A DNA stretch of 64,000 nucleotides from Streptomyces asoensis (GTDB taxonomy: Bacteria > Actinomycetota > Actinomycetes > Streptomycetales > Streptomycetaceae). This document shows, piece by piece, positions 1-8,810 of this stretch. The notes under the pieces are model-generated. The model had not been told where the DNA came from and did not search any database. It saw only the letters and a list, made by a program, of their open reading frames with translations. Each line of letters starts with the position of its first letter. The stretch's first letter is position 1. The stretch lies in contig NZ_CP049838.1 in NCBI RefSeq assembly GCF_013085465.1, forward strand, positions 6,696,001-6,760,000, read 5' to 3'. The position numbers and the translations under genes were made by a program.

Positions 1-2
1 CC

Positions 3-320
3 TACGGGCTCCTCGTCCGGCTGGAGGAGTGCGGCCGCCAGCGCGCCACGGAACTCGCCGGCTACATCGGCGTCGGCAAGGCCACCATGTCCCGCCAGCT
101 GCGCGCCCTGGAGCAACTCGGCCTGGTCGCCCGCGAGCCGGACCCGGCGGACGGCCGCGCCTGGCTCGTCGACCTCACCGAGGAGGGCCGCACCCGGGTG
201 AGCCGGGTCCGCGAGGCCCGCCGCGAGCGGTACGTCACCCACTTCTCCGACTGGGACCGCCAGGAGGTCGCGGAGCTGGCCCGGCTGCTGCACCAGCTGA
301 ACCGGGGGATGGAGAAGTAA
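3..320 (+). CDS. MarR-family transcriptional regulator, 5' end outside the window
   Basis: The last 105 codons of a MarR-type winged-helix repressor are visible; the start lies before base 1. The segment reads as a helix-turn-helix (ATELAGYIGVGKATMSRQL) followed by the typical wing with a DGRAWLVDLTEEG core, in which Asp and Arg are the conserved DNA-backbone contacts of MarR proteins. A helical dimerisation tail ends at GMEK. It is convergent with the phosphatase gene that follows, with 26 bp between the stop codons. The ligand and targets cannot be told from sequence. Confidence 0.85.
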   Translation, partial: YGLLVRLEECGRQRATELAGYIGVGKATMSRQLRALEQLGLVAREPDPADGRAWLVDLTEEGRTRVSRVREARRERYVTHFSDWDRQEVAELARLLHQLNRGMEK

Positions 321-346
321 CCCGAGGGGCACGCACGACGACGCCG

Positions 347-1153
347 TCACAGCTCCACGCACACCACCGTCGCGTCGTCGTGCGTCTTCGCCCGGCCCAG
401 CAGCGCCCGGCCGGCGTCGTCGTCCGCCCGCTCCAGCGCCCGGACGCGCTCCACCAGCGCCCGCGCACCCTCCTCGCGGACGAGGGTGAACAGGTCCGTC
501 CAGTCGCCCTCCCGGAAGAGCTCCGCCCAGCGGGTGGCGCCGTCCGACAGCGCGGCCAGCGAGCGGACCTCCGCGCGCGGCACGCTCGCGGTGAGCGCGC
601 GAGCGGCCACCGCGGGGTCGGCCGCCGCCGTGAAGAACCCGCCCTCCTTGTTGCGGAGCGTGCCGTCGACGACCTCGGCGCTCCGCAGCAGGGCGGGCGG
701 CAGCCGGGCCAGCCGGTCGTCGCGGACGGGGGTGACCGTGCCGTCCGGGGCGGCCAGCAGCAGCGTCGCGTCGCACAGGACCAGGTACTCGACGGATCGC
801 GGCGACCAACGCGCGAGGACCACGGTGGCCTGCGGAGTTCGCGGGTGAGAAAGGTCACAGGTTTCCGCATGGGCCCCGGCGGTGCGCGCGATGGCAAGGG
901 CGAGCGCCTCGGCCAGGGGAACATCCGGGAGTGAAACGGTCAGTTCGGTCAGGGCGCCGCCGAGTCGCGCGGTGAACCAGGGGACCGAATGAAGACAGCC
1001 GGCGCCGCCCGGCGGCGGTGTCACCCCGTCCAGCAGGACGAGCGAACCGCCCTGTCCGGAGGCGGGAAGTCCGACACTCGCGAAGTCCTCGTTGGGGCGG
1101 GCCCGATCGCCGGCCTCCGACACAAGTTCCGTACGCATTCGGCCAGTCTGCAC
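347..1153 (-). CDS. PP2C-like serine/threonine phosphatase domain protein
   Basis: A protein of about 268 aa with the scattered motifs of the PP2C (PPM) fold: RPNEDF near the N-terminus (metal-binding Asp), VLLDGVT, LSDGATRW and a terminal HDDATVV. In the PPM family these supply the Asp residues that bind two Mn/Mg ions, so removal of phosphate from Ser/Thr phosphoproteins is plausible. I chose GTG 1153 because GAAGG sits 5 nt upstream; ATG 1138 (MRTELV) is an alternative matching the conserved part but has no clear ribosome site. It is divergent from the conservon. A clear paralogue lies inside the AICE (52.6-53.4 kb). Confidence 0.75.
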   Translation of the reverse strand: MQTGRMRTELVSEAGDRARPNEDFASVGLPASGQGGSLVLLDGVTPPPGGAGCLHSVPWFTARLGGALTELTVSLPDVPLAEALALAIARTAGAHAETCDLSHPRTPQATVVLARWSPRSVEYLVLCDATLLLAAPDGTVTPVRDDRLARLPPALLRSAEVVDGTLRNKEGGFFTAAADPAVAARALTASVPRAEVRSLAALSDGATRWAELFREGDWTDLFTLVREEGARALVERVRALERADDDAGRALLGRAKTHDDATVVCVEL

Positions 1154-1476
1154 GACCCCTTCACAGCCTTCGCGAAAGGCTGGCATCGCTCCCCGAACTT
1201 ACGTACCTCCGCAGGTCAGACGCCTGGTTTGGGTGGGAATGAAGCACTCCGGGAAGGCGTGGCGGCGAATACTGTCAAAGCCCGCCGCCCACGTCCAACC
1301 GGCCTGCCGCACAAGGCCGCTGCGCACGCCAGAGGAACTTGCCCGCCAACTCTCCTCCGATGTTCACTCCTTCGGGTGGCGGGGCAAGCGATGCGAGGCC
1401 CCTGCCCACCGGCACTGGGAGGGTCGGAAACCGTACCGGACGTACGCGTCAGTTGACGGAGCGTCACATCCGGCCC
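1154..1476. other. Divergent intergenic region between phosphatase and conservon
   Basis: About 320 bp separate the divergent phosphatase and cvnA starts. I see no gene with a ribosome site or family resemblance here and no strong palindrome. It should hold the promoters of both transcription units. Confidence 0.4.
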
Positions 1477-4356
1477 ATGGCACACGAGTCAGGAATGCGA
1501 GCACCGGTGCAGAAGACGCGGCCTCGGCGTACAGGCAGGCAGACGGCCTCCGAGGGGGGCGCGGAGCGCACCCCTGTCGGCAAGGGCCGTCCGACCCATG
1601 TACGCAACCGGCTGATCGTCGCGGTGGCCGTCGTGGCCGCCGCCGTCGCCGGTGCGGGCGCCCCCTCGATCCTCGCCGCCTCCGGGCAGCTGAAGGACTC
1701 CCAGGACCTGGTCACCCTGGCCGAACAGACCCAGGACGCCCTCGCCCTCGCCCAGTCCCTGGCGGACGAGCGCGACGAGGTCACCACCTACGTGGCGGCC
1801 GGCCGGGTGAAGTCCAAGGCGCCCTCCGCCCAGGGCAGCGCCCGGGTGGACCGGCAGGCGCGCGAGCTGACCGCCGGGACGGACGTCTCCGCGGCGCTGC
1901 GCGAGGCCCTCGACTCCGTGCCGTCCGTGCGCCAGTCGGCCCTCACCGGCAAGAGCACGGCGCTCCAGGCGCACGAGGCGTACTCCCGGGCCATCGCCGC
2001 GCTCCATGTGCTCGTCGACCGGCTGGCGGAGGAGATGCCGCCCCGCGCGGGCTCCGGCGCGTACGCCCTCGCCGAGCTCGACACCGTCGTCCAGCAGTCC
2101 TCCGCGACCCGCGGACTGCTGCTCGCGGCGCTGAACGTGCCGACGAGCACCCAGACCGAATACGACCCCATCACCGGCCGGTCGGTCACCGAGAAGGTCT
2201 CCTCGGGCGCCGACACCAAGCAGCGCGACGCGCTCACCGCCGCCGCGCAGCAGGCCCGGCTGCGCTCCGACGCGGCCCTCGCGGACTTCCGGGAGGGCGC
2301 GCCGCAGGAGGCGGTGGCCTCGTACGACTCCACGGTCACCGGCGGTGACGTCGACACCGCCGAGGCCTATCTCGCCGCACTCACCGACCAGCCGAAGCTG
2401 AGCGACGGCGAACTCGACACCAGCGTCAAGAAGCTCGACGCCGCGCTCTCCGCCCGGGTCGACCTGATGCGCGGGGTCGAGTCCTCGCTGTACGGCCACC
2501 GCGCCGAGGACCTCGCCCAGTTGCGGGACGACGACGTCACCGACCTGGAACTGCGCGTCACCCTCCTCGGGGCCCTGATGCTGCTGACGGTCGTCGTCGC
2601 CACGGGCATGGCACGCAGCCTCACCCGCCCGCTGTCCGTGCTGCGCCGGGGATCGGCGCGACTGGCGGAGGCCGAGCACCCGGCGGCGGAGGAACCGGTC
2701 CGGTTCACCGGCCGCAACGACGAGTTCGCCCAGGTCGTCCGCTCCGTCAACGCCCTGCACGAGCACGCCGTGGCTCTCCACGAGCGCGTCGGCACCCTGG
2801 AGTCCGATCGCAAGCACCTCGTCGGGCAGCGCCAGCGGATGGCCGACGCCCGCGAGGAACTGCGCACCGAACTCGCCGACTCCGCCGCCCAGTTGGACGG
2901 CCTGCGGGACAGCATCGGCGGCACCTTCGTCAACCTCGCCCTGCGCACCCTCGGCCTCGTCGAACGCCAACTGGCCGTCATCGAGGGTCTGGAGGAGCGC
3001 GAGCAGGACCCCGACCGGCTGGCCACGCTCTTCAAGCTCGACCACTTCGCCACGGTCATGCGCCGCCACAGCGAGAACCTGCTGGTCCTGGCCGGCACGG
3101 AACACGTTCAGCAGCACGCGGGCCCGATCCCGCTGGTGGACGTGGTCCGCGCGGCGGTCAGCGAGATCGAGCGGTACGAGCGGGTACGCATCTCCGCGCT
3201 CCCGCCGCACGCGCACGTGGCGGGATTCGCCGCGGACGACCTCTCCCACCTGCTCGCCGAACTCATGGAGAACGCCACCTCGTTCTCCCCGCCGGACCTG
3301 CCCGTCGAGGTCTCCGGCTGGCTCCTGGAGAACGGCGAGGTCATGCTCTCCGTCCAGGACGAGGGCATCGGCATGGCCGAGGACCGGATGAGCCGCCTCA
3401 ACGCCCGCCTCGCCGAGTTCGACCCCGGGACGCCGTACGACCAGGAGGGCGAGGAGGGTCTCGGCCTCGGCCTGTACGTGGTGGCCCGGCTCGCCCACCG
3501 CCACGGGGCGCGGGTGCGACTGCGCGAGCAGAAGCAGGGCGGGGTGGCGGCGGTCGTCGTCCTGCCGACCGCGCTGCTCGCCGCGGCCCCGGCCGCCGCG
3601 ATCCCGATGACGAACCCGGCGGCCACCCCCCAGTCCTTCTCGCTGCCGGGCGCGGACGCGGAAGCCAACTCCAATGTCCTGCCGGGCCGTACGAAGCCCG
3701 CGGACCCGATGGTCGCGCTGGCGGAGAGGGCGGTACGACAGGCGGAGCCCCCGGCCGAGACGCCCACGCCGGCTCCGACCCACCTTCCGGCCGAGGCGCC
3801 GGCCCCGCCGCACACCGCGGCCGAGGCCCCGACGCCGGTCCCGGCCGAGACACCGGCCGAGACGACGATGGAACTCCTGCTGCCGAGCCCGCAGGGCGAG
3901 GACGCGCGGGACGCCGACAAGGCGGGGGAGCAGAGCACCGCCGTCCTCGGCCTCGACCCGGCGGCCACCCACGGCGAGGACATCCCACCGGGCCCACCCG
4001 CACCCGACGAAGGACACGCCGCGGGCGAGGCCGAGGCGGAACACACCCGCACACCGGACGCCCCGGAAGAGCTCGTCACGGACAAGGGCCTCCCGAAGCG
4101 CACCCCCAAGATCACCGCACCCACCCAAGCCCCGCGCCAGCGGACCGGTTCCGTCGACGCGGACGCCCTCCGCCGCCGTCTGGGCGGTTTCCGCCGGGGG
4201 GCGGAGGCCGGCTACCGCGACGTGGAAGCCGAGATCGCCGAACGGACGGGCCAGAACCAGGTCCCGTCCCCCGAAGCAGCTCGAAAAGCAGCTCAAGAAG
4301 CACACGCACACGCCGAAGAAGACACGGGGGGCACAGTCGAGGAGGCAAGCAGTTGA
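1477..4356 (+). CDS. cvnA: Conservon sensor kinase-like protein CvnA
   Basis: About 959 aa. Basic N-terminus, a membrane segment near residues 43-65, an extracytoplasmic nitrate-sensor-like helical domain, a second membrane helix (LLGALMLLTVVVATGMA), a HAMP-like linker (RSLTRPLSVLRRG) and an HATPase domain with ELMENATSFSPPD (N box), VQDEGIGM (G1) and GLGLYVVARLA (G2). The region before the HATPase (DRLATLFKLDHFATVMRRH) is the form seen in CvnA proteins rather than a classical H box. A long Pro/Ala/Glu-rich tail follows. CvnA proteins are known to act at the membrane with CvnB, CvnC and CvnD in a complex likened to a eukaryotic G-protein relay. ATG 1477 was chosen because MAHESG precedes the basic/TM start; upstream in-frame sequence looks non-coding. 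Confidence 0.9.
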   Translation: MAHESGMRAPVQKTRPRRTGRQTASEGGAERTPVGKGRPTHVRNRLIVAVAVVAAAVAGAGAPSILAASGQLKDSQDLVTLAEQTQDALALAQSLADERDEVTTYVAAGRVKSKAPSAQGSARVDRQARELTAGTDVSAALREALDSVPSVRQSALTGKSTALQAHEAYSRAIAALHVLVDRLAEEMPPRAGSGAYALAELDTVVQQSSATRGLLLAALNVPTSTQTEYDPITGRSVTEKVSSGADTKQRDALTAAAQQARLRSDAALADFREGAPQEAVASYDSTVTGGDVDTAEAYLAALTDQPKLSDGELDTSVKKLDAALSARVDLMRGVESSLYGHRAEDLAQLRDDDVTDLELRVTLLGALMLLTVVVATGMARSLTRPLSVLRRGSARLAEAEHPAAEEPVRFTGRNDEFAQVVRSVNALHEHAVALHERVGTLESDRKHLVGQRQRMADAREELRTELADSAAQLDGLRDSIGGTFVNLALRTLGLVERQLAVIEGLEEREQDPDRLATLFKLDHFATVMRRHSENLLVLAGTEHVQQHAGPIPLVDVVRAAVSEIERYERVRISALPPHAHVAGFAADDLSHLLAELMENATSFSPPDLPVEVSGWLLENGEVMLSVQDEGIGMAEDRMSRLNARLAEFDPGTPYDQEGEEGLGLGLYVVARLAHRHGARVRLREQKQGGVAAVVVLPTALLAAAPAAAIPMTNPAATPQSFSLPGADAEANSNVLPGRTKPADPMVALAERAVRQAEPPAETPTPAPTHLPAEAPAPPHTAAEAPTPVPAETPAETTMELLLPSPQGEDARDADKAGEQSTAVLGLDPAATHGEDIPPGPPAPDEGHAAGEAEAEHTRTPDAPEELVTDKGLPKRTPKITAPTQAPRQRTGSVDADALRRRLGGFRRGAEAGYRDVEAEIAERTGQNQVPSPEAARKAAQEAHAHAEEDTGGTVEEASS

Positions 4357-4856
4357 CCGCGCCCAGTACCTTCGGACTGAGCAGTGAAGCCCGTAACCTG
4401 CACTGGCTGTTGACCAACCTCGTGGAGGAAGTCCCCGGCATCCAGTCCGTCGCCGTCGTCTCCTCGGACGGCCTGCTCCTGCTGTCCTCGGACCCGGGCC
4501 GCAACCTCGAGGCACGCCAGGCCCGCGAGGCGAAACCCTCCGGTCCACGCGGCTCCTCCGCCGACCTCGCCACCATCGTCTCCGGCATCGGCAGCCTCAC
4601 CATCGGCGCCGCCAAGCTCATGGCGTTCGGCGGGGTCAGGCACACCATGGTCGCCATGGACGAGGGCAGCCTCTTCGTCATGTCGATCAGCGACGGCTCG
4701 CTCCTCGGAGTGCACGGCTCCGCCGACTGCGACATGAGCGTGGTGGCGTACCACATGGCCCTCTTCGTGGGCCGCGCCGGACACGTCCTGACCCCGGAAC
4801 TCCGCAGCGAGCTACGGCAGTCACTGGAGTCCAAGGAGACGGGGGGCGTCCGATGA
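4353..4856 (+). CDS. cvnB: Roadblock/LC7-domain protein CvnB
   Basis: 167 aa starting with TTG that overlaps the cvnA stop (TTGA), preceded by GAGGAGG, so translation is coupled. The body is a roadblock/LC7 fold: LHWLLTNLVEEVPGIQSVAV, SSDGLLLLSS, and a central ATIVSGIGSLTIGAAKLMAFGG stretch typical of the MglB/CvnB group. In related systems such proteins act as GTPase-activating or scaffolding partners of a small GTPase, here presumably CvnD. Second gene of the conservon operon. Confidence 0.93.
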   Translation: MTAPSTFGLSSEARNLHWLLTNLVEEVPGIQSVAVVSSDGLLLLSSDPGRNLEARQAREAKPSGPRGSSADLATIVSGIGSLTIGAAKLMAFGGVRHTMVAMDEGSLFVMSISDGSLLGVHGSADCDMSVVAYHMALFVGRAGHVLTPELRSELRQSLESKETGGVR

Positions 4857-5284
4857 GCGCCATCCCGAAGCAGCCCCAGGGCGACCGGCAGCAGCTCCCC
4901 GTGCGGGGCGGCGACCGCAAGCCGGCCCGGGTGCGCCCCTACTCGCTCACCGGCGGTCGTACCCGCTTCGGGCACGTCCTGCTGGTGGAGACCTTCGTGG
5001 CGGCCCTCGAAGCCCCCGAAGAACGCAAGGAACTGACGAACGGGTCCCTCAAGTCCACGGTCATGCCGGAACTGCGGGCCATCGTCGAACTGTGCCGCCG
5101 GATGCGCACGGTGGCCGAGATCGCCGCGCTGCTGAAGATGCCGCTCGGTGTGGTCCGGGTGCTCCTCAGCGATCTCGCGGACCAGGGAAAGATCCGTGTG
5201 TACGGCACCGGTACCGCTCACGGTACGGGCCGTCCCGACCGCGCTCTGCTGGAAAGGGTGCTGAGTGGACTCCGTCGTCTCTGA
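4853..5284 (+). CDS. cvnC: DUF742 protein CvnC
   Basis: 143 aa, ATG overlapping the cvnB stop (ATGA). It has the DUF742 pattern RVRPYSLTGGRTR near residue 25, followed by a winged-helix-like segment (CRRMRTVAEIAALLKMPLG) and VLLSDLADQGKIRV. DUF742 proteins are constant members of conservons; their biochemical role is unclear. Third gene of the operon. Confidence 0.92.
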   Translation: MSAIPKQPQGDRQQLPVRGGDRKPARVRPYSLTGGRTRFGHVLLVETFVAALEAPEERKELTNGSLKSTVMPELRAIVELCRRMRTVAEIAALLKMPLGVVRVLLSDLADQGKIRVYGTGTAHGTGRPDRALLERVLSGLRRL

Positions 5285-5909
5285 CGCCGCTCGTGGCGTC
5301 TCCCCCTCCGTCGAGCCCGAGCCCGACGAGCCCCTGCACCCCTGGCAGACGGACCGCACCCGCGCCCCCATCGCCACGAAGATCGTGGTGGCGGGCGGTT
5401 TCGGCGTCGGCAAGACCACCCTCGTGGGCACCGTCTCGGAGATCGAGCCCCTCCAGACGGAGGCGCTGATGACCGAGGCCAGCGAGGGGACCGACGACCT
5501 CACCGGCACCCCGGAGAAGGTCACCACCACGGTCGCCATGGACTACGGCCGGCTCACCCTCGACGACGACCTGGTGCTCTACCTGTTCGGTACGCCGGGT
5601 CAGCAGCGGTTCTGGTTCATGTGGGACGACCTGGTGCGCGGCGCGATCGGCGCGGTCGTGCTGGCCGACACCCGCCGCCTGAAGGACTGCTTCCCCGCGC
5701 TGGACTACTTCGAGAGCTGCGGGCTGCCGTACGTCGTCGCCGTCAACCACTTCGACGGCAGCGAGGTGTTCGAGCCGGCGGACGTGCGGGAGGCGCTGAC
5801 GATCCCCGCGCACATACCTGTCATGATCATGGATGCGCGGCGCCGGATCTCGGTGATCGAGACCCTTCTGGCCCTGGTGGGCCACGCGCTCGACGAAACC
5901 CCCGAGTAA
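5265..5909 (+). CDS. cvnD: Conservon GTPase CvnD
   Basis: 214 aa Ras-like GTPase. The P-loop is GGFGVGKTTL near residue 43, the switch II region is LFGTPGQQRFWFMW, and the base-recognition motif is a relaxed NHFD in place of NKxD. GTG 5265 overlaps the cvnC end by 20 bp. In the conservon model the GTP state of CvnD is the output of signals from CvnA. The next gene is a flavin monooxygenase only 24 bp downstream, so that enzyme may be co-expressed and perhaps an effector. Confidence 0.93.
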   Translation: MDSVVSDAARGVSPSVEPEPDEPLHPWQTDRTRAPIATKIVVAGGFGVGKTTLVGTVSEIEPLQTEALMTEASEGTDDLTGTPEKVTTTVAMDYGRLTLDDDLVLYLFGTPGQQRFWFMWDDLVRGAIGAVVLADTRRLKDCFPALDYFESCGLPYVVAVNHFDGSEVFEPADVREALTIPAHIPVMIMDARRRISVIETLLALVGHALDETPE

Positions 5910-5933
5910 GGCCCTTCAAGGAGAGTTCCCCGC

Positions 5934-7187
5934 ATGCGGAAGATACTCGTCGTCGGAGCCGGCCAGTCCGGTCTCCAGCTCGCCCTCGGCCTCCAGTCGC
6001 ACGGGTACGAGGTCACCCTGATGTCGAACCGGACGGCGGACGAGATCCGCTCCGGCCGGGTCATGTCGACGCAGTGCATGTTCGACACCGCCCTCCAGCA
6101 CGAGCGCGACCTCCAGCTGAACTTCTGGGAGCAGCAGGCCCCGAAGATCGGCGGGCTCGGCGTCTCGGTGGCGGCCCCCGGTTCGCACGACCCGGGCCCG
6201 ACACAGCGCGCGATCGACTGGCTGGGCAGGCTCGACGGGTACGCGCAGTCCGTCGACCAGCGGGTGAAGATGGCCGGCTGGATGGAGACGTTCGCCCAGC
6301 GCGGCGGCCAGCTGGTGATCCACGGCGCGGCGGTCTCCGACCTGGACTACTTCTCCCGCGCCTACGACCTGGTCATGGTCTCGGCCGGCAAGGGCGAGCT
6401 CGTCCAGATGTTCGGCCGCGACCCGGAGCGCTCCCCCTACGGCGAGCCGCAGCGCGCCCTCGCCGTCGCCTACGTGCACGGACTGGGCCCGCGCCCGGAG
6501 CACCCGGACCTGGACGCGGTCCGCTGCAACCTCGTCCCCGGCGTCGGCGAACTGTTCGTCATGCCGACGCTCACCACCTCCGGCCGCGCGGACATCCTGT
6601 TCTGGGAGGGCATACCCGGCGGCCCGCTGGACGTCTTCAACGGCGTCAAGGACCCGGCGGAGCACCTCTCCCTGACCCTGGAGCTCATGGAGAAGTTCAC
6701 GCCCTGGGAGTACGCGCGGGCCACCAAGGTCGAACTGACCGACGCCGGCGGCACCCTGGCCGGCCGCTACGCGCCGACCGTCCGCAACCCCGTCGGCCGC
6801 CTCCCCGGCGGCGGTCTGGTGCTGGGCGTCGCGGACGTCGTCGTCGCCAACGACCCGATCACCGGGCAGGGCTCCAACTCGGCGTCCAAGTGCGCGGCCG
6901 CGTACCTCTCCTCGATCCTCGAGCGCGGGGAGAAGGAGTTCGACGAGGAGTGGATGCGCGCCACCTTCGACCGGTACTGGGACACCGCCCAGCACGTCAC
7001 CAAGTGGACCAACGCGATGCTGGCCCCGCCGCCGGAGCACATCATCAACCTGCTGGGCGCGGCAGGCCAGCTGCCGCCCGTGGCTGATCGTTTCGCCAAC
7101 GCGTTCAACGACCCGGCCGACTTCGAGAACTTCTTCTACGAGCCGGAGAAGACGGCGGCCTACCTGGGTTCGGTCGCGGGGGCCTGA
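5934..7187 (+). CDS. FAD-dependent monooxygenase of the styrene/indole monooxygenase (StyA) type
   Basis: 417 aa with an N-terminal Rossmann motif VVGAGQSGLQLALGL (GxGxxG) and the family signature NRTADEIRSGRVMSTQCMF, which lines the active site in StyA. A later GVADVVVANDPITGQGSNSA motif is the second FAD-binding segment. StyA enzymes epoxidise styrene or indole using FADH2 from a separate reductase; no styB-like reductase gene is seen nearby. ATG 5934 has AAGGAGAG upstream. It follows cvnD by 24 bp and probably belongs to the same transcript. The natural substrate in Streptomyces is unknown. It overlaps the convergent NlpC/P60 gene by 28 bp. Confidence 0.85.
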   Translation: MRKILVVGAGQSGLQLALGLQSHGYEVTLMSNRTADEIRSGRVMSTQCMFDTALQHERDLQLNFWEQQAPKIGGLGVSVAAPGSHDPGPTQRAIDWLGRLDGYAQSVDQRVKMAGWMETFAQRGGQLVIHGAAVSDLDYFSRAYDLVMVSAGKGELVQMFGRDPERSPYGEPQRALAVAYVHGLGPRPEHPDLDAVRCNLVPGVGELFVMPTLTTSGRADILFWEGIPGGPLDVFNGVKDPAEHLSLTLELMEKFTPWEYARATKVELTDAGGTLAGRYAPTVRNPVGRLPGGGLVLGVADVVVANDPITGQGSNSASKCAAAYLSSILERGEKEFDEEWMRATFDRYWDTAQHVTKWTNAMLAPPPEHIINLLGAAGQLPPVADRFANAFNDPADFENFFYEPEKTAAYLGSVAGA

Positions 7188-8320
7188 GCGGGCGGCGCGT
7201 CCGGGCGTACGGCTCCGAGGATCGGTTGGGCCGCGATCTCGGTGATCTTGACCTGCTCGCCGGTTCTCGGCGCCTGGACCACCTTGCCCTTGCCCAGATA
7301 CATCGCCACATGGGTGGCATCGGGGAAGTAGATCACCAGGTCACCGGGGCGCAGCCGGGTCAGCGGGATTCTCGGCAGGTGTGCCCACTGCTCCTCGCTG
7401 GTCCGCGGGATGGGTGTCCCGGCGTGCCCCCAGGCCTCGGACGTCAGGCCCGAGCAGTCGTACGACCTCGGGCCCTCCGCGCCCCACTCGTACGGCTTCC
7501 CGACCTGCCGTACGGCGTACCGCACGGCCTTCTCGCCCGCCTTCGACGGCTTGCGGTCCTCGTCGAGCGCACCGGACGCCATGAGCTTCTCCTGCGCCCG
7601 CGCGACGCTGCTCCGCTCCAGTTCGGCGAGGGCGGTGAGCTGCTCGGCGGTGAGGGAGGCGAGGAGTTTCTCGACGTCGTCCAGGCGCCGGGTCACGTCG
7701 TCACGCTCCTTCTTCCGGCGTTCCGTGAGGGTGAGCTGTTCGTCGAGAGCGGCGCGGGCCTTGCGCGCCAGGTCGTCGGCCCGGCGTTCGCCGCTCGCCA
7801 GCCGCCCGACCGTCCCGGCCCGCTCGCGCGCCAACTGGCCGATCAGATGCCCCTGGTCGAGGGCGTGCTGCGGATCGCGGGCGAGCAGCAGCCGTACGTA
7901 CGGGGAGATGTCGGTGCTGCCCTGGTACTGCTGGCGGGCCAGCCGTCCGGCCGCGCCCCGGCTCCGGTGCAGGGAGAGCCGGGCCTTCACCAGGTCGGCG
8001 TCCAGCCGTCCGGTCTCGGCCCGCCGCCGCTTCAGCTGCTCCTCGGTGGCGTTGAAGGCCTCGGTGGCCTTCTCGGCCTCCTGGTACAGCCGCTGAAGCT
8101 CCGTCAGCATTTCGGCCACGGTCCGCTCTTCGCCGTCCGGGCCCTCCGCCTCGGCCGCCGGCGGTTCCTCCGGGTCCGGCGTCTCCGGTGCCGTCACCGC
8201 CTGTTCGGCCGGCTCCGGGGGCTCCGGTGCCGCCACGGCGAGCCCGGGGCCCAGTACGGCCTGTACGGCGAGCGCCGCCGTGGCGACCGTACAGGCCAGA
8301 CGCAGCAGTCTTCCTGACAC
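7160..8320 (-). CDS. Secreted NlpC/P60 peptidoglycan hydrolase
   Basis: 386 aa. GTG 8320 is preceded by GGAGGTGAT. A signal peptide (SGRLLRLACTVATAALAVQA then an AVAAP cut site) leads into a Pro/Glu-rich linker. A long coiled coil follows (MLTELQRLYQEAEKATEAF to ALAELERSS), then a C-terminal NlpC/P60 domain with catalytic Cys in YDCSGLTSEAWGHAG and His in THVAMYLGKG. Such enzymes cut peptide stems of peptidoglycan (D-Glu/DAP type bonds). The coiled-coil plus NlpC layout matches RipA-like/SwlA hydrolases of actinobacteria, which act in cell separation or hyphal growth. Confidence 0.9.
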   Translation of the reverse strand: MSGRLLRLACTVATAALAVQAVLGPGLAVAAPEPPEPAEQAVTAPETPDPEEPPAAEAEGPDGEERTVAEMLTELQRLYQEAEKATEAFNATEEQLKRRRAETGRLDADLVKARLSLHRSRGAAGRLARQQYQGSTDISPYVRLLLARDPQHALDQGHLIGQLARERAGTVGRLASGERRADDLARKARAALDEQLTLTERRKKERDDVTRRLDDVEKLLASLTAEQLTALAELERSSVARAQEKLMASGALDEDRKPSKAGEKAVRYAVRQVGKPYEWGAEGPRSYDCSGLTSEAWGHAGTPIPRTSEEQWAHLPRIPLTRLRPGDLVIYFPDATHVAMYLGKGKVVQAPRTGEQVKITEIAAQPILGAVRPDAPPAQAPATEPR

Positions 8321-8421
8321 GCCATCACCTCCGCTGCGGGGTGGCCCCTCCATCCCGTAGGGCGAGCATCAGGCGCGCGTGCGCGGCCCGCGCGCTGGAG
8401 GCGCGGTTCGGCGCAATCGGG

Positions 8422-8796
8422 TCACTCGTCGGCGTCATCCCGCCGTCCGCCCGGCGTGGCGTCGGGCGGGGTGCCGGGCGGGGTGTCGTGCTCGGTGTCG
8501 GGCGTGGTGTCGGGTTTCGACCACGGCCACTTCAGTCCGCTCAGTCCGCCGCTCCACTTCCCCGCGCCCTTGTCGCCCTCGGCGGCGAACTCGTACTTCC
8601 AGCCCTGGGGCAGGCCGAGTTTCCTGCTGTGGCCGCGCGGCACACGCCGGTAGACCAGGACGGTGGGCGGGCCGCCGGCCGAATCGGGGACGGGGATGCG
8701 GTACGTCTTCGGCGGGTGTCCGGTCGGGCCCAGCAGCACGGGCAGCACCCGGCCGTCCATGGGGCCGCCCTCGAAGGGGGTGTCTTCGCTCTTCAC
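8422..8796 (-). CDS. Hypothetical 124-aa protein
   Basis: GTG 8796, 14 bp after the stop of the TetR gene, so probably third in the diiron oxygenase-TetR transcript. The first 60 residues look folded (GRVLPVLLGPTGHPPKTYRIP, TVLVYRRVPRG, LGLPQGWKYEFAAEG). The tail is a disordered repeat of Asp/Thr/Pro. I do not recognise a family with a known function. Confidence 0.65.
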   Translation of the reverse strand: MKSEDTPFEGGPMDGRVLPVLLGPTGHPPKTYRIPVPDSAGGPPTVLVYRRVPRGHSRKLGLPQGWKYEFAAEGDKGAGKWSGGLSGLKWPWSKPDTTPDTEHDTPPGTPPDATPGGRRDDADE

Positions 8797-8810
8797 CGCA
8801 CCAGTGTCGA

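Noticed and set aside
1489..4548. 1019-codon reading frame antisense to cvnA
   Set aside because: High-GC genes leave long open frames on the opposite strand. The sense frame has all CvnA motifs and the operon overlaps.
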